64,000 nt of DNA from JAUNKE01 sp041853585. Its GTDB lineage: Bacteria > Bacillota > Clostridia > Peptostreptococcales > Filifactoraceae. Within the stretch, counting starts at the first letter, position 1. Each line of letters starts with the position of its first letter. The notes under the pieces were generated by a model. The model saw only the letters and a list, made by a program, of their open reading frames with translations, did no database searches and had not been told where the DNA came from. The DNA lies in the NCBI GenBank assembly GCA_041853585.1, contig JBGZSM010000069.1, forward strand, positions 19,139-83,138, written 5' to 3'. Positions 42,207 to 51,400 of the stretch are shown piece by piece. Both the position numbers and the translations under genes were made by a program.

Positions 42207-42478
42207 CCATCTCCTCCTTCATTCAATTTTGAAACGGCGTCATCAATAGCTCGGTCAATCATCATTTTGTTGGGATTTTTAATAAATATTTTTTCATCAA
42301 TTATCAAAGTTCCAACATAAATCATGCCATACTTTTTTATGTATTCCATATCCCTTCCTGCATAATACAATTTTAAATCAATTTTTTCTTTGTATCTGGC
42401 TGCTGAAGATTGAACCAATCTTCCAATCGAATCACAGGATGGTCATGTATTCACAAATTCCACTTTTACTTTTTTCAT
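42203..42478 (-). CDS. saoT: Thioredoxin-like selenoprotein (UxxC)
   Basis: With the UGA at 42443-42445 as Sec12, the product has 91 residues: KKVKVEFVNTUPSCDSIGRL, then YYAGRDMEYIKKYGMIYVGT and LIIDEKIFIKN. This is a minimal thioredoxin fold with U-P-S-C in place of CxxC and the cis-Pro region near YVGTLIID. It may reduce the other proteins or relay a metal between thiols. AAGAGGAT precedes the ATG. It is the first gene of the operon. Without readthrough only an N-terminally truncated frame would be called and the active site lost. Confidence 0.9.
42405..42423 (-). promoter_or_regulatory. bSECIS hairpin in saoT
   Basis: GAAGATT-GGTTC-AATCTTC, perfect 7-bp stem, loop 26 bases after the UGA. 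The loop sequence GGTTC is the same as in saoL. Confidence 0.85.
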
Positions 42479-42703
42479 ATCATCCTCTTAACCTTTAACA
42501 CTTAATTTTTCCTAATTACAATCTACCACAAGAAAATTCAAATTGCTATGTCTATCACAAAATCATCAATCGAAAATTTTTATAAAAAACATAAACTTCA
42601 TCTATCAATTCGCGTAAAAATTATACAAAGTTTGCGTCAATCATCTGTACTTTATGACGCTTTTGCGATACAATAGTTTTAATAAAACAATATGGAGGTA
42701 ATT

Positions 42704-44179
42704 ATGAAGATACAACTACTTGACAATCTTGAAATCATGCGTGATTACGATTCTTATGTCATTCCATTTAATGCTGATGTGCAATTGGGTGACTTTTTTG
42801 ATGAAGACTTTAGAGAAATGCTTCAACCATATATTGATGCAAAATTGTTTGAAGGAAAAAAAGAGCAGATTTATTCATTCACCAGCTTTTACAAAAATTC
42901 GTCCAAACATGTTCACATCGTATTGGTCGGACTTGGCGCTCATGAAAAATTGAACAATGAAATCGTGATGAATTCTTTTGGAAAAGCGGTAAAGGAGATT
43001 CAAAAACTCAAATCCAAAACGCCTATTTTCATGTTCCAAAATGCGAAAAAAGAACTCAATCATGTCGATAATTTCCTAAAAGCCGTGAAAGCGATGCTTT
43101 TGGCGGAATACGGTTTTGAAAAATATCAAACGAAGGAAGATAAATTGCATGAGCTAGGCGATGTGGCAATTTATACGGAATTTGCGGATGCTCATAAATG
43201 CTTGAAGAGAGCGGAAATGCTTGCAGAAAACATCATCTTGGCGCGTAACTTGGTCAACGAGCCGGCGAATGTTATCAAGCCTGCCAATTTGGCAACTTTG
43301 GCGACGGAGGCTCTTGCAGGACTTCCGGTCGATGTGAAAATTCGCAACAAGTCGGAGATTGAAAAACTCGGCATGAAGGCTTATCTTGCCGTTGCGCAAG
43401 GCTCGGATGCGGAGCCGAGATTGATTGTCATGAACTATCAGGGCAATCCGGGCAGCGACAAAAAATTGGCGCTCGTCGGAAAAGGACTCACTTTCGACAG
43501 CGGCGGATATTCCATCAAACCGACGGACGGAATGATGAATATGAAAACCGACATGGCGGGCTCGGCTGCAGTTATCGGAGCAATTCGTGCGATTGCACAA
43601 TCCAAACTCAAAGTCAATGTCGTTGCCATCGTCGCTGCAGCGGAAAATATGATTTCCGGTCATTCTTATTTGCCGGGCGACATCATCGGCTCCATGGCGG
43701 GCAAAACGATTGAAATCGTCAACACGGATGCAGAAGGAAGATTGACTCTCATCGACGCGGTGACTTATGCGATTGAAGAAGAAAAAGCAACAAAAATTGT
43801 GGATATTGCAACTTTGACAGGCGCTGTGCTGGTAGCACTCGGAACGGATTATGCCGGAATTGTGACCAATGATGAAGAATTCTACCAAGTATTCGAAAAA
43901 GCGGCAAAGGTTTCGTTTGAAAAAATCTGGCGTCTTCCACTCGATGATGCGGGCAAAGAGCTCAACAAGTCGAAGATCGCGGATTTGAAAAACTCCGGCG
44001 GTCGTTTCGGCGGCTCGCAGGTTGCCGGTGCTTTTATCGGCGAATTCGTACAGGATATTCCTTGGATTCATGTCGATATCGCAGGCACTTCGGATGTGAG
44101 CGAGGACAAACCTTATTGCCGTCGCGGTGCAACGGGATATGGTGTCGAACTTCTGTTCACCTTAGCGTCCATGCTGTAA
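42704..44179 (+). CDS. pepA: M17 leucyl aminopeptidase
   Basis: A 491-residue cytosolic aminopeptidase. The C-terminal catalytic domain has NLVNEPANVIKPANLA, the metal ligands in VGKGLTFDSGGYSIKPTDGM and NTDAEGRLTLIDAV, and IADLKNSGG and VAGAFIGEFV. Two zinc ions remove N-terminal residues from peptides. The ATG at 42704 follows GGAGGTAAT. It is divergent from saoT, so the 225-base gap between them should hold two opposed promoters; TACAAT at about 42669 may be its -10. Confidence 0.94.
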   Translation: MKIQLLDNLEIMRDYDSYVIPFNADVQLGDFFDEDFREMLQPYIDAKLFEGKKEQIYSFTSFYKNSSKHVHIVLVGLGAHEKLNNEIVMNSFGKAVKEIQKLKSKTPIFMFQNAKKELNHVDNFLKAVKAMLLAEYGFEKYQTKEDKLHELGDVAIYTEFADAHKCLKRAEMLAENIILARNLVNEPANVIKPANLATLATEALAGLPVDVKIRNKSEIEKLGMKAYLAVAQGSDAEPRLIVMNYQGNPGSDKKLALVGKGLTFDSGGYSIKPTDGMMNMKTDMAGSAAVIGAIRAIAQSKLKVNVVAIVAAAENMISGHSYLPGDIIGSMAGKTIEIVNTDAEGRLTLIDAVTYAIEEEKATKIVDIATLTGAVLVALGTDYAGIVTNDEEFYQVFEKAAKVSFEKIWRLPLDDAGKELNKSKIADLKNSGGRFGGSQVAGAFIGEFVQDIPWIHVDIAGTSDVSEDKPYCRRGATGYGVELLFTLASML

Positions 44180-44190
44180 TTTAAAAAACA

Positions 44191-44232
44191 AAACCGACCT
44201 TTCAGACTGTTATCGTCAAGGTCGGTTTTTTT
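44191..44232 (+). terminator. Terminator of pepA
   Basis: AACCGACCTT pairs with AAGGTCGGTT across a 16-base loop, followed by TTTTT. Confidence 0.9.
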
Positions 44233-44405
44233 GTTTTTGTTTTTTTTTCGGTTTTTGTTTCAAAATGACGAATCAAAATTTAAAATCTCGATTTTTATTC
44301 ACTTTTTACTTTCAGAATATATTTTTCTTCAATCCGCTTCTGATTTCCTGCATTTTTCCGTAAAGAATCGGCTCGGATTTCATCATCTTTAAATTTATTA
44401 TTCGA

Positions 44406-44837
44406 TTACGCATCAAATTTTTCTCGATATATGTTGAGATGTAATTCAACCGGTGACAGCATTTTTTCGATTGCCGATGCTTCCTCCTCGCTCAAATCGG
44501 AAAAACATAACTCACTGCCGTAATGCGTACACCATATTTTGCCGACCGAGATGGTAAAAAACTTTCCCCACTCTTTATCCCTTTTATTATTGTCAAAAAC
44601 CTCTTTTATCATTTCTTCTGTCACAATCCCCTCAATAACCGTTTCCGTATCGCTTTGCTCAATCATCTTCCCGTAACGCAAGGCGACTTCGACCATTTCT
44701 TTATCTTCTTTCCAATGACGGATTTGAAAAGGCAAACCGACAAGAAGATAAGTTCTTAAAATCTCCCGAAGAAGTAAACGCGTTTGTTCGTCATCCTCGA
44801 TACAATAAACATGAATGAATACCGGTTTTTTCTCCAT
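44406..44837 (-). CDS. Hypothetical protein
   Basis: A 143-residue soluble protein, mainly helical, with IHVYCIEDDEQTRLLLREIL at the N-terminus and FFTISVGKIWCTHYGSELCF in the second half. GAAAGGAG is well placed before the ATG. The stretch after the start recalls regulators of response-receiver shape, but the conserved Asp and Lys of receivers are not all present, so no function is assigned. Confidence 0.65.
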   Translation of the reverse strand: MEKKPVFIHVYCIEDDEQTRLLLREILRTYLLVGLPFQIRHWKEDKEMVEVALRYGKMIEQSDTETVIEGIVTEEMIKEVFDNNKRDKEWGKFFTISVGKIWCTHYGSELCFSDLSEEEASAIEKMLSPVELHLNIYREKFDA

Positions 44838-44951
44838 AAGTCTCCTTTCGCTGCGGCGCTTCTGTCTCTAAGAAACTCCAATTTATAATTTCATCTTTAT
44901 TGTATCATATTCTTTACGCGAAATATGTTCTTTCAAAATGATTATTTGCAC

Positions 44952-44985
44952 AAAAAAAGTTGTCTTCGATTCGAAAACAACTTTT
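44952..44985 (-). terminator. Terminator of the DUF3846 gene
   Basis: AAAAGTTGT pairs with ACAACTTTT, with inner TTCG/CGAA, then TTTTTTT on the minus strand. Confidence 0.85.
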
Positions 44986-44994
44986 GAATTCTTA

Positions 44995-45384
44995 TCAATT
45001 TTTTGCGAGCAGCTGCTCGATTTGCTCTCTGCTTTCGTAAACCTCCGGCTCTGCAAAACGACTCATATAGTAGCTCATCTGCTCCGGTGTGAGCGAGCTT
45101 GCACACATTCCGTTGTAATCAAAACCGAAAATAACAAATGTCCCGAAAATCATATCCTTGTGTCCGTCTCCGTAGTCCAAAAATCGATTCCCTTTGAATC
45201 GACTTGCTTTGGAATTTGCATTATGGTAAAACAATCCGCCGATTTGCTTGGACTCCGGAAATGCGCTGGACTCATACTGTCCACCAACCAATTCCTTCCA
45301 AGTTTCCGGTTTGTTCTCCACGCTTTTTTCGTACGGTGGCTTGCCGGGCTCCACCACCAAAACACGAATTAATCCCTTTTTCAT
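44995..45384 (-). CDS. DUF3846 family protein
   Basis: A 129-residue protein whose start GLIRVLVVEPGKPPYEKSVE and TWKELVGGQYES match DUF3846, a family common in Clostridia, plasmids and phages. The middle reads QIGGLFYHNANSKASRFKGN and MIFGTFVIFGFDYNGM. Its function is unknown. The ATG at 45384 has AGGG upstream; the frame extends 15 codons further without a better site. It forms its own transcription unit. Confidence 0.75.
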   Translation of the reverse strand: MKKGLIRVLVVEPGKPPYEKSVENKPETWKELVGGQYESSAFPESKQIGGLFYHNANSKASRFKGNRFLDYGDGHKDMIFGTFVIFGFDYNGMCASSLTPEQMSYYMSRFAEPEVYESREQIEQLLAKN

Positions 45385-45539
45385 AATCACCAACCCTATC
45401 TTTGTTTCAAATTCCGTTTTGAGTTTCAAAACTTCATTATATATATCGGCCAGTCGGGATTTTTTATAATATCTACAGTAAAAATTTCAGCAAGTTTTTA
45501 CCCGCTAAAAAATAAATTGAAAGTAAAAATCCAAAATCA

Positions 45540-45583
45540 AAAAAGTGGAAGTCGCTTTTCAAATCGAAAACGAAATCCACTTT
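45540..45583 (-). terminator. Terminator of the opp operon
   Basis: AAAGTGGA pairs with TCCACTTT around an inner TTTTC/GAAAA helix, with T-rich sequence after it on the minus strand, 24 bases past oppF. Confidence 0.8.
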
Positions 45584-45606
45584 CAAGGCTAGTATTGAAT
45601 TTACTT

Positions 45607-46590
45607 TTAGGAATTGATTTCTTCCGCAAAATGACAAGCGACGAAATGCTTGCTCATGATTTCGCGAAACTGCGGTCTTTCAAGCTTGCATTGTTCTTTC
45701 GCATAGAGGCATCGCGGTGCAAATCGACATCCTTGAGGAACATTCATCGGATTTGGAATCTCGCCTTGCAATTTTACACGATTCTTCATCTTCGCTTTTC
45801 GCGGATCCGGAATCGGGATGGCGGAAAGCAATGCCTGCGTGTAGGGATGCATCGGTTTTTCATATAGCTCGTCGCCGGACGAAAGCTCGACCAAATCGCC
45901 CAAATACATCACACCGATTCTCGTGCTGATATATTTGACCATCGACAAATCATGTGCCGCAAAAAGATAGGTCAATCCCAACTCCTGCTGCAAATCCTCC
46001 AACATATTTACCACCTGCGCCTGAATGGATACATCAAGCGCCGCAATCGGCTCGTCACACATAATAAATTCCGGGTTGACCGACAACGCTCTTGCGATAC
46101 CGATTCGTTGGCGCTGTCCGCCCGAAAACTCATGTGGAAATTTTTGCAAATCCGAGCGGTTCATCCCGACCTTGTTTAACAGATATTCCATCTTCTCCCG
46201 TCGCTCCTTGCTCGGCGTTCCGATTTGTCTGAGCGGCTCGTCCAAAATTTCTTCGACACTCCAATATGGATTGAGTGCGGAATACGGGTCTTGAAATATA
46301 ATCTGCATTTTATTTTGAAATTCTTTCAATTCGGAAGGCTTGACGCATGTGATATCCTCGCCTGCATAATGTATCGTTCCGTCGGTCACATCGTACATTC
46401 GTATCAAAGTTCTCCCGAGCGTACTTTTGCCGCAACCCGATTCCCCGACCAAGCCGAAGGTTTCGCCTTTCATAATATCCATCGTGACATTATCGACCGC
46501 TTTGACAAATTTTGTTTTTCCGCCTAGAAAACTCTTGACCGGAAAATATTTTTTCAAATTCTTTGCACTTACCAAAATTTCTTGATTCAT
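45607..46590 (-). CDS. oppF: Oligopeptide ABC transporter ATP-binding protein OppF
   Basis: A 327-residue ATPase: Walker A GESGCGKSTLGRTLIRMYDV, signature HEFSGGQRQRIGIARALSVN, Walker B FIMCDEPIAALDVS, and the C-terminal Cys cluster CRFAPRCLYAKEQC that marks OppD/DppD-type proteins. It energises peptide import with OppD. The ATG at 46590 follows ACAGGAG and overlaps the oppD stop (ATGA). It is the last gene of the five-gene operon. Dipeptide or nickel uptake by related systems cannot be excluded. Confidence 0.92.
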   Translation of the reverse strand: MNQEILVSAKNLKKYFPVKSFLGGKTKFVKAVDNVTMDIMKGETFGLVGESGCGKSTLGRTLIRMYDVTDGTIHYAGEDITCVKPSELKEFQNKMQIIFQDPYSALNPYWSVEEILDEPLRQIGTPSKERREKMEYLLNKVGMNRSDLQKFPHEFSGGQRQRIGIARALSVNPEFIMCDEPIAALDVSIQAQVVNMLEDLQQELGLTYLFAAHDLSMVKYISTRIGVMYLGDLVELSSGDELYEKPMHPYTQALLSAIPIPDPRKAKMKNRVKLQGEIPNPMNVPQGCRFAPRCLYAKEQCKLERPQFREIMSKHFVACHFAEEINS

Positions 46591-47567
46591 ATTATCTCCT
46601 GTCGGTTCAAAAAGCAAGCTGCCGAATGTGTCGGACTGAAATTCCGATATGGCGGGAAGGCTTGATGACATTCTTCGGAAACGAATTCGCATCGCTCGGC
46701 AAAAGGACATCCCTCCGGCGGATGCACCAATGACGGCGGCAATCCCGAGATGGATTGCAATCGTTCGCCCTCTTTCAAATCCAATGCCGGAATCGCTCTC
46801 AGCAATGCTTTGGTGTAAGGATGTTTCGGCTCGTAAAAAATTTCTTCCGCCGTACCGCTCTCCATAATCAATCCGCCGTACATAATCACGATTTTGTTGC
46901 ACATGGATGCGACCACGCCCATATCATGCGTAATCAAAATGATGGAGGTTTTGTATTCCTCTTTCAGTTCCTGCAACAATTCCAAGATTTGCGCCTGAAT
47001 CGTAACATCCAGCGCCGTCGTCGGCTCGTCGGCAATCAATAATTTCGGCTCGCAGGCAAGCGCCATCGCAATCAGCACTCGTTGGCGCATTCCGCCCGAA
47101 AACTCGTGAGGATATTGCTTAACTCTCTGCTCGGGCGTCGCAATGCCGACTTTTTTCAGAATGTCAATCGCTCTTTGCTTTGCCTCGCTCGCTGAGCAAT
47201 TATTGTGACGCAAAATGACTTCTTCGATTTGTTTTCCGATTTTCACGAGCGGATTGAGCGCCGTCATCGGATCTTGAAAAATCATTGTCATTTCTTTTCC
47301 GCGAAGCTTTCGATACTCCTCCGAGTTGAGTTTGTTCAAATTCGTATCGCCGAGCGTCATCAAATCGCCCGTCACTTTCGCATTCGGCGGAAGAATGCCC
47401 ATGACCGCCTTCATCATCACCGACTTTCCGCTGCCGCTTTCACCGACGATGCCGAGCACTTCGCCTTCCTGCACGCTGAAATTCGTGCCGCGAATGACCT
47501 GCACCTCTTGTTTTCTTTCGCGAAAAGTCACTTTCAAATTTTGTACTTCCAATATTTTTTTATCCAT
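46587..47567 (-). CDS. oppD: Oligopeptide ABC transporter ATP-binding protein OppD
   Basis: A 326-residue ATPase with Walker A GESGSGKSVMMKAVMGIL, HEFSGGMRQRVLIAMALACE, LLIADEPTTALDVT and C-terminal CPFAERCEFVSEEC plus a further Cys. The ATG lies inside the end of oppC (8-base overlap), the normal coupling in opp operons. A GTG three codons upstream is also possible. Confidence 0.92.
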   Translation of the reverse strand: MDKKILEVQNLKVTFRERKQEVQVIRGTNFSVQEGEVLGIVGESGSGKSVMMKAVMGILPPNAKVTGDLMTLGDTNLNKLNSEEYRKLRGKEMTMIFQDPMTALNPLVKIGKQIEEVILRHNNCSASEAKQRAIDILKKVGIATPEQRVKQYPHEFSGGMRQRVLIAMALACEPKLLIADEPTTALDVTIQAQILELLQELKEEYKTSIILITHDMGVVASMCNKIVIMYGGLIMESGTAEEIFYEPKHPYTKALLRAIPALDLKEGERLQSISGLPPSLVHPPEGCPFAERCEFVSEECHQAFPPYRNFSPTHSAACFLNRQEII

Positions 47568-48423
47568 CGCTCTCACCCATCGCTACTCTCGGCTCAACAA
47601 AAACGCGCAATATGTCGCCCAATTTATTGAATGAATACACCGTCAAAATTATCAAAACACCCGGCAAGACCGCCATATATGGTGCTCGTTGCAAATATTG
47701 CTGAGAGCTTTGGAGCAAACTTCCCCAGCTGGACATCGGCGCCGCCACGCCCAATCCCAAAAAGCTCAGTGCACTCTCCACCATAATCGCTCCCGCAATC
47801 GACGAGGTCGCCGCGGTAATAATCGTTGGAAAAACGGATGGCAAAATATGCGATTTGATAATTCTGCTCGCCGGCACACCGATGAAGCTTGCATATTTCA
47901 CATATTCACGCTCTTTTGCCGAAAGCACTTCGGAGCGAACCACTCTGGCAATCTCCATCCAACCGAAAATCCCGATGACGATGACGATGGATAAGATTCC
48001 GCGTTTGAAAAACAATCCGAATACCGTCACCAATATAATCCAAGGAATCGACGAGAGCACATCAATGCTTCTCATCAAAATACTGTCAACGATTCCGCCG
48101 AAATATCCCGAAATCAATCCGATGAATACACCGATAAAAATCGCGGTCAACATCGCCAAAATCGCTACCAAGAGCGACACTCGACCTCCGTAAAGCACTC
48201 GAATAAAATAATCCCGACCGAGCTCATCCGTTCCGAACCAATGCGCTGCGGACGGCGGCTCAAATTTGTGTGCAACATCGATGGCATCCGGGTCAACGCT
48301 GCTGAACACAACAAAAATACTTATCAATATGACGATTACAAGATAGGCTGCCGCAAAGATAGCCTGTTTGTTACGCTGGAATTCATATTTCAAATTCTCC
48401 AGTCGTCTGTTCTTTCTTTTCAT
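47560..48423 (-). CDS. oppC: Oligopeptide ABC transporter permease OppC
   Basis: A 287-residue membrane protein with HWFGTDELGRDYFIRVLYGG, RSIDVLSSIPWIILVTVFG and the EAA-type REYVKYASFIGVPASRIIKS, all typical of OppC/DppC, and six predicted helices. It pairs with OppB to form the channel. GGAG lies six bases before the ATG at 48423. Confidence 0.93.
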   Translation of the reverse strand: MKRKNRRLENLKYEFQRNKQAIFAAAYLVIVILISIFVVFSSVDPDAIDVAHKFEPPSAAHWFGTDELGRDYFIRVLYGGRVSLLVAILAMLTAIFIGVFIGLISGYFGGIVDSILMRSIDVLSSIPWIILVTVFGLFFKRGILSIVIVIGIFGWMEIARVVRSEVLSAKEREYVKYASFIGVPASRIIKSHILPSVFPTIITAATSSIAGAIMVESALSFLGLGVAAPMSSWGSLLQSSQQYLQRAPYMAVLPGVLIILTVYSFNKLGDILRVFVEPRVAMGESDG

Positions 48424-48433
48424 AAACACTCCG

Positions 48434-49384
48434 TTACAAAGATTTGATTCTCGGATCCGTAATGCAATACAGAATATCCGAAAGCAGATTTCCCAAGATG
48501 ACCAAGGTGCCCGACAATACCAAAATGCTCATCACAATCGGATAGTCCAGCGATTGAATCGCTTTGACAAAATACGAACCGATTCCCGGCCAAGCAAAAA
48601 TCGTTTCGGTAATGACTGCTCCCGTTACCAAAAGCGGCAACGCCATGCCCAATTTGGTAATCAGCGGAATCAACACATTCTTGCTGACATGTCGAAACAA
48701 AATTTCTCTTTTTTTCGCGCCGAATGCCTGTTGCACCATCACATAGTCTTCTTTCATTTGACCGATGGTCGAGCTTCGCACATATCTCGTCAAATCCGGC
48801 AAAAAAGCGATGGTCAAAACGATGTACGGCATCGCAAAATGACGAAAATAATCCGCTACCGAATCTTCCATGCCAATCGTATGCATTCCCGTCAAAGGAA
48901 ATAATTTGTATTTATGTCCCAAAAAATACATCACAATCATCGCGAACCAAAAGGTCGGCATCGAAATACCGACGGAGCACAATCCGTCTATCATTTTGTC
49001 CTGCCATTTGTGCTGATTGCTCCCCGCTATCAAACCCAACACGATCGCAAGCAGATAGGCGCTCATATACGCCGGCAACACCAACTGAATCGTCGCCGGA
49101 ATCCGATTGCGCAAATCGTATTTGATGCTCGTGTGCGACAGCAGCGAATAGCCGAACTCTCCCTTTGAAATATTTTTGAGCCATCTCGCGTACTGCACGA
49201 TTACCGGGTCATTGAGTCCGTACTCTTCCCGCTTCGCTTCCACTTCCGCCTTCGTCATATCCGGCGTCGTGATGGAATCGATGGCATCGTAAGGTGCCAG
49301 ATTGATGAGCCCGAAACAGATAATCGTAATCAACAGTAACAGCGGAATGGCTTGCAATATTCTTTTAAAAATATACTTTATCAC
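48434..49384 (-). CDS. oppB: Oligopeptide ABC transporter permease OppB
   Basis: A 316-residue permease with KYIFKRILQAIPLLLLITII at the N-terminus, GEFGYSLLSHTSIKYDLRNR, DYVMVQQAFGAKKREILFRH and ITETIFAWPGIGSYFVKAIQ, matching OppB/DppB. The GTG at 49384 follows GGAGAGAG and is preferred to a TTG four codons earlier. It is 10 bases from oppC. Confidence 0.92.
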   Translation of the reverse strand: MIKYIFKRILQAIPLLLLITIICFGLINLAPYDAIDSITTPDMTKAEVEAKREEYGLNDPVIVQYARWLKNISKGEFGYSLLSHTSIKYDLRNRIPATIQLVLPAYMSAYLLAIVLGLIAGSNQHKWQDKMIDGLCSVGISMPTFWFAMIVMYFLGHKYKLFPLTGMHTIGMEDSVADYFRHFAMPYIVLTIAFLPDLTRYVRSSTIGQMKEDYVMVQQAFGAKKREILFRHVSKNVLIPLITKLGMALPLLVTGAVITETIFAWPGIGSYFVKAIQSLDYPIVMSILVLSGTLVILGNLLSDILYCITDPRIKSL

Positions 49385-49489
49385 AACTCTCTCCAAATCA
49401 TAAAAGAGGAGGCATTTTCATACCTCCCTTTTCTATTCTAATTTCAATTTCATCGGTTTGTAAAAGCAAGTGAATACAAGCTCCGCGCT

Positions 49490-51055
49490 TTACTTCAACT
49501 TCAACTTCGCCCAATCGCCGAATGTATAAATCGGCACAAGTTTGGCATCCTCAATTCCTTCCAATCGCGATGAAGTAACCAAAGTTCGACGATTCTCGCC
49601 AAATGGATAGAAGATTGCTTCTTCCGAAACCATTTTTTGAACTTCATTATAAATCTTTGTACGCTCCGCCTGGTCTAAAGTCGCATTTCCTTTTGCAAAC
49701 AAAGCGTCAATTTCTTTGTTGTTATAAGCAATCCAGTTGTCCTTTGTCGATACGAAAAGCGTAGAGAAAATTTCAGGGTCAACCCCCATTACATAACCGC
49801 CAAGGTAAATATCATAATCCTTGTTCTCTTTGTCATAAGCCGCTTTCATATACGCCGCCTGATTGACGCCGGTAAGTTCAAGCTGAATTCCGATATCCTT
49901 GAGCTCTTTTTGAATCACCAAAGCCTGATTGGTTTGCACCGGATCTTCGTCGATGTAGCAAATCTTAAGGTTTTTAGGTCCATTTGCTGTCAATTCTTTC
50001 GCCTTGTCCAAATTCTGATCCCATTTTTGCACATCTTCCGTGTAGAAGCTGTTGCTCGGCGGCAAGAAAGAATAGCACAATTTGTAGAAGCTGTCGTCGC
50101 TGTAAGCCGCTTGCATAATTTCGCTTCGGTTGAGTGCGTAAAGCAATCCTTCACGATAGTTTTTGTCCTTCATCGAATCCATCGCCGGGTTCAATCGAAG
50201 ATAAGAAACGCGGCCTTCGCTGTAATGATTGATTTTGAAAGCATCATTGTTTTCAAAAGGCGCCAATAAATCCGGCAATCCTACCCAAACATCCACTTCG
50301 CCATTTTGCAATGCGAGGCTCGCCGTATCATTTTTCTCGATAATTTTGAACACAATCGTTTCAATCAACGGTTCGCCACCGACATAATTCGGGTTCTTCG
50401 AGAATTTCAAATACTGTCCCGTCTTGTATTCGTCCAATACATAAGCGCCCGAGCCGACGATTTTCTCTTCCAGCATATTGATGTCAAAATTATTTCGACT
50501 CTCAAAAATATGCTTCGGCACGATGCTCATCTCCGCTGTCAATAACTCAAATGTGCTGACGGATACTGCCGGCAATTTGAAAATTACTGTTCGCTCATCC
50601 ACTTTTTCCGCTTCAATCGGTTTTCCGTCGATGTATAGATTTTGATTATTCTCATTGACTTTTTGATAAGTAAAGATTACATCGTCAGCAGTCAGCGGTT
50701 GTCCGTCGCTCCACTTCAAATTTTCTTTGAGCTTCAGCGTATATTGCAAACCGTCTTCAGACGGCTCCATGCTCTCCGCCAAAATATAATCCACGCTGCC
50801 GTCCGGATTGATATAATACAATTTTGAATATAGCAGATGACAAGTCATCAAGCCGTATCGGTCATCCGCAGTCAACGGATTGAGCGTGTTGCCGGTGTCA
50901 CCTTGCAACGAGTAAGTAAGTACCGGATTCGTATTTTCCGCCGGCTTTTCAGTTTTCGCAGGCTCTTGTGTACCGCTCGGCGCTTCCGTCTTTCCGCAAG
51001 CTGTCAACAGCAACACCGCAATCAGACACAAAATTCCTATTCGTTTCATCTTCAT
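49490..51055 (-). CDS. oppA: Oligopeptide-binding lipoprotein OppA
   Basis: A 521-residue family-5 binding lipoprotein: signal LIAVLLLTACGK (lipobox Cys about 20), a Thr/Glu/Pro linker, then LTYSLQGDTGNTLNPLTADD, LKENLKWSDGQPLTADDVIF, SGAYVLDEYKTGQYLKFSKN and a C-terminal YPFGENRRTLVTSSRLEGI. It binds peptides outside the membrane for OppBC. It leads the operon, with GGAGGG before the ATG. The 105-base gap to oppB shows no strong hairpin. Confidence 0.92.
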   Translation of the reverse strand: MKMKRIGILCLIAVLLLTACGKTEAPSGTQEPAKTEKPAENTNPVLTYSLQGDTGNTLNPLTADDRYGLMTCHLLYSKLYYINPDGSVDYILAESMEPSEDGLQYTLKLKENLKWSDGQPLTADDVIFTYQKVNENNQNLYIDGKPIEAEKVDERTVIFKLPAVSVSTFELLTAEMSIVPKHIFESRNNFDINMLEEKIVGSGAYVLDEYKTGQYLKFSKNPNYVGGEPLIETIVFKIIEKNDTASLALQNGEVDVWVGLPDLLAPFENNDAFKINHYSEGRVSYLRLNPAMDSMKDKNYREGLLYALNRSEIMQAAYSDDSFYKLCYSFLPPSNSFYTEDVQKWDQNLDKAKELTANGPKNLKICYIDEDPVQTNQALVIQKELKDIGIQLELTGVNQAAYMKAAYDKENKDYDIYLGGYVMGVDPEIFSTLFVSTKDNWIAYNNKEIDALFAKGNATLDQAERTKIYNEVQKMVSEEAIFYPFGENRRTLVTSSRLEGIEDAKLVPIYTFGDWAKLKLK

Positions 51056-51365
51056 AAAACCCTCCTAGTTTTGTTATACTTTTAAGCAATAACTATTATA
51101 CCGAATTATGAAGAACAATACAGTAGTTTTATTTATAGAAATAATTTATTGCACGCATAGAAGATTTTAATACCAGCATCAATAGAAATGGATACTCCGA
51201 AACGCTTCACGAAAAATAAAATCGAATTTCAAATTGCATTTCATAATACAAAACCCAAAATCAAATTCTTTTCGCAAAATACAATCTCGAGTTAAAAAAG
51301 CAAAATGCAATTTTAAAATCTGCTTTTCAAAACGCAAATAAAAATCCGATGCGAGATTTTTTGCA
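51056..51365. other. Gene-free AT-rich spacer
   Basis: No gene is seen. It should hold the opp promoter. The stretch at 51215-51300 repeats short AATTTCAAATT and TTTCATAATACAAAA words also seen before asd. Confidence 0.5.
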
Positions 51366-51397
51366 TCAAAAAAGATGCCGGTTTCCCAACATCTTTC
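51366..51397 (-). terminator. Terminator of dnaB
   Basis: AAGATG and CATCTT pair around a 13-base loop on the minus strand, followed by TTTTTT. Confidence 0.8.
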
Positions 51398-51400
51398 TTA

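Noticed and set aside
36640..42478. Four genes of the sao region as frameshifted or prematurely stopped pseudogenes
   Set aside because: All four interruptions are UGA (never UAA or UAG), none needs a frameshift, homology continues in frame after each, and each has a correctly spaced hairpin with a GG loop.
43154..44071. 305-codon antisense frame opposite pepA
   Set aside because: His/Arg/Cys-rich translation typical of antisense to a conserved gene; pepA is certain on the other strand.
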